Assembly: GCF_007751715.1 (NCBI RefSeq)
Contig: NZ_CP036292.1
Span: 1,984,001 to 2,048,000, forward strand
DNA from: Rosistilla oblonga
GTDB lineage: Bacteria; Planctomycetota; Planctomycetia; Pirellulales; Pirellulaceae
Reading direction: 5' to 3'
Length of the DNA: 64,000 nt
The notes beneath the pieces are model-generated. The model worked only from the letters and a program-made list of their open reading frames with translations, searched no databases and was not told the DNA's origin. Shown one piece after another: positions 62,292 to 64,000 of the stretch (within the stretch, counting starts at the first letter, position 1; each line of letters starts with the position of its first letter). The translations under genes were made by a program, and so were the position numbers.

Positions 62292-64000
62292 CTAAGGCTT
62301 CGCGGCTTCGGCTGCTTCTAGGTAGGACATCAGTTCGTAGATCTCATCTTGAGTGAAGCGATCCATCAGCGCCTTGGGCATCATCGACTGCGATGATTTG
62401 TTCATGATGTCGATGTCGTCGCGATCGATCACCGTCGGCTCTTTCGACTCGGGATTGGCTAACAGCGAGATCGTCTTCTTGTCCTCTTCGACGACGATTC
62501 CCGAGATCGCTTTGCCGTCGAGGGTCAGGACGACGTGGACGACATATTTGGGGTCGATCTTGTGGGAAGGATCGAGGATCTCCTGCAGCACGCCCAACCG
62601 GTCTCCCTTCCAACGCGCGACGACGTCGGTCAGGTCGGGGCCGACCGCGCCCCCTTCGCCATGCATCTTGTGGCACTGAGCACAGCTCGCTTCGGTGAAG
62701 ATTCGCTTGCCGATCTCGGGGGACCGACCGCGGAGAGCGAGGTCGAGATCCTGTTTGAAATCATCGACAGTCCAACTCTTGATAAACGCCCGATCGTTGC
62801 CGATCGGATCCTTTGGCTCGACAGGATTCTTCAGCCACATATCGAGATCTTCAACCACAACCATCACGCCGTACATCCGCATCCAGTGACGGGGAAAGGT
62901 GCAGACGTAAGGGTATTCCCCCGGCTGCTCCGGAGCGGTGAAGGTCAGCGCCTCGCGTTGGTGCGCTCCGACCATCGATGTCGAATGCAGTACTTTGTCG
63001 CTGTCGGGAACGTGCATTTTTCCGGACGGCCCGGGAGTCGAATCCATGGCCGAACCAAGCTCCGCAACCTCCTTCAGATCGCCCGGCGTAGTGATCACCA
63101 AGTTGTGCGGCATCAGGTCTTCGTTGATCAAAACGACCTGCACCTCGCTGCCCGCTTGGACGACGAAATAGGGAACGTCGTATCGCATCTCCTCTTCCAC
63201 CGCGTGGATCTGGACGACGCGGACGGCGATTTCACTGAGACGCTTGCGGACGGCGCGGGCTTGGTCGACTGGCATCAGACCGATCAATTGATCGACCAAT
63301 TGCATCGCGTTCAAAAAAGCTGGTTTGGTCCGATCGGCGGCGGGCGTCGCTTCGGCCAACTGCATCAGCTTGGCGACCACTTGTTGAGCGATCGAGGGAT
63401 CGCGGTCGTCGGCGGGGACCTTTAACAGTGTCGAGACCGCTTCGGCGACCAGCGGCTTTTCGGCGATCGTCTTGGCAACGCGGCTGAACGTGTCGGCTTG
63501 GTCGGCGGGAATGCTGCGGAGTGCACCGATCGCGGCGCGACGCATTTCCTTCTCTTTCGATTGCTCGAACAGTTCGATCACATGCGCTCGCTGCGACGAT
63601 CGCAACTTCGGTTTGGGGAGCAGCGCGATCGAGTGCAAATAGTCGAGCTTGCTGTCCGAGCTGGCGGTTGCCAGCTCCCATGCCTGATCCGATTGATCAC
63701 CCGCGATCAAACCGGCGTATCCGGCAGCGCGAAGCATCGCTGAATCGGAAGCGACCGCGTCGATCAAGGCTTGTTTCTGATCCGCCAGGTCTTCGGACGA
63801 CTGAGCCAGCAGCATCGCGGCCAACTGGCGGCCGACTTCTTTCTCTTCGGAATCGCTTTCATCGAGCCCCGAAATCGCGGCGAGTAGTTCGGTCGCCGGG
63901 CTGGTGCCGTTGATCACCGCCAGACCTTCGGCGGCTTGTTGGCGGTCCTGTCGCGAGAGGCCGCCGCGAGTCAGGATCGTGGCGAAGACAGGTTTGTATT
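62292..64000 (-). CDS. Cupredoxin/cytochrome c fusion protein (planctomycete haem-binding family), partial at right edge
   Basis: The frame is open through the right edge; at least 568 residues are visible. HEAT-like helical repeats (about 100-230) come first. An azurin-like cupredoxin domain follows, with its copper ligands visible: His in LMPHNLVI, and C-x4-H-x3-M in VCTFPRHWMRM. The C terminus carries a c-type haem domain (CAQCHKMHGEGGAVGPDLTDV) and the family motif ILDPSHKIDPKYVVHVVLT. Proteins of this type are periplasmic redox proteins in planctomycetes; the N-terminal sugar-dehydrogenase-like part often found would lie outside the window. Confidence 0.88.
   Translation of the reverse strand, partial: YKPVFATILTRGGLSRQDRQQAAEGLAVINGTSPATELLAAISGLDESDSEEKEVGRQLAAMLLAQSSEDLADQKQALIDAVASDSAMLRAAGYAGLIAGDQSDQAWELATASSDSKLDYLHSIALLPKPKLRSSQRAHVIELFEQSKEKEMRRAAIGALRSIPADQADTFSRVAKTIAEKPLVAEAVSTLLKVPADDRDPSIAQQVVAKLMQLAEATPAADRTKPAFLNAMQLVDQLIGLMPVDQARAVRKRLSEIAVRVVQIHAVEEEMRYDVPYFVVQAGSEVQVVLINEDLMPHNLVITTPGDLKEVAELGSAMDSTPGPSGKMHVPDSDKVLHSTSMVGAHQREALTFTAPEQPGEYPYVCTFPRHWMRMYGVMVVVEDLDMWLKNPVEPKDPIGNDRAFIKSWTVDDFKQDLDLALRGRSPEIGKRIFTEASCAQCHKMHGEGGAVGPDLTDVVARWKGDRLGVLQEILDPSHKIDPKYVVHVVLTLDGKAISGIVVEEDKKTISLLANPESKEPTVIDRDDIDIMNKSSQSMMPKALMDRFTQDEIYELMSYLEAAEAAKP

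Noticed and set aside
1-64000. Frequent GATCG/CGATCG words as a special DNA motif
   Set aside because: They fit the codon preferences for Asp, Ile and Arg in the coding strands and are spread evenly; no clustering was seen by eye.
1-64000. CRISPR array, prophage or integrative element
   Set aside because: No regularly spaced repeats with unique spacers, no phage structural genes and no integrase were found. The only tRNA has no integrase or duplicated 3' end beside it.

Overview
The window looks like chromosomal DNA of a planctomycete, most likely a Pirellulales/Rhodopirellula-type organism (inference). The reasons are protein families that are concentrated in that phylum: DUF1501, PSCyt1/DUF1549/DUF1553, DUF1587/1592/1588/1585 with DUF1552, several Tat-exported Gfo/Idh/MocA proteins, DUF1080, an MfnB-type C1-cofactor enzyme, and GAF-HlyD and M50-HlyD membrane proteins. 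GC content is moderately high and genes sit in short co-directional runs. No phage, plasmid or CRISPR was seen. One IS4-family element is present.

Layout. 1-9.4 kb (minus strand): a betaine-lipid gene pair (BtaA, and a BtaB-like methyltransferase cut by the left edge), MfnB, DnaE, an FHA protein, and an overlapping pair of hexulose-phosphate synthase and a zinc-type dehydrogenase. 9.6-21.7 kb: three secreted units typical of the phylum (DUF1501 + PSCyt1/DUF1553; DUF1592-type cytochrome + DUF1552; a Tat-exported Gfo/Idh), split by an IS4 element that landed inside a long inverted repeat. 21.9-29.6 kb: DUF3467, then an M50 metalloprotease/HlyD fusion, a periplasmic HlyD adaptor, a GAF-GAF-TM-HlyD fusion, and a divergent GAF-like/zinc-ribbon protein. 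This is the best candidate here for an undescribed system. 29.6-33.4 kb: a transglutaminase-like protein and a translation/replication operon rplY-pth-rpsF-ssb-rplI that lacks rpsR. 33.7-35.2 kb: a solitary GroES-like protein, and an ECF sigma factor with a stand-alone M41-like protease.

35.4-47.9 kb (plus strand): a compact Wzx/Wzy-type exopolysaccharide cluster. It has a priming sugar-phosphate transferase, a dehydrogenase/acetyltransferase/aminotransferase trio resembling WbpB/WbpD/WbpE, a Wzc-like protein whose Walker A lysine is missing, a Wzy-like polymerase, a Wzx flippase and three GT4 glycosyltransferases. 48-57.4 kb: a large secreted beta-helix protein, Ada, an outer-membrane beta-barrel protein, tRNA-Cys with its terminator, a zinc-ribbon/TerB protein, a double DUF1080 protein and another Tat-exported Gfo/Idh.

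57.5-64 kb: peptidase T and a secreted M1 aminopeptidase, both broken by single-base indels; a DUF6702 protein; a region with an 82-bp direct repeat; and a cupredoxin/cytochrome c protein that runs off the right edge.

All functional calls rest on reading motifs by eye; no database search was run.
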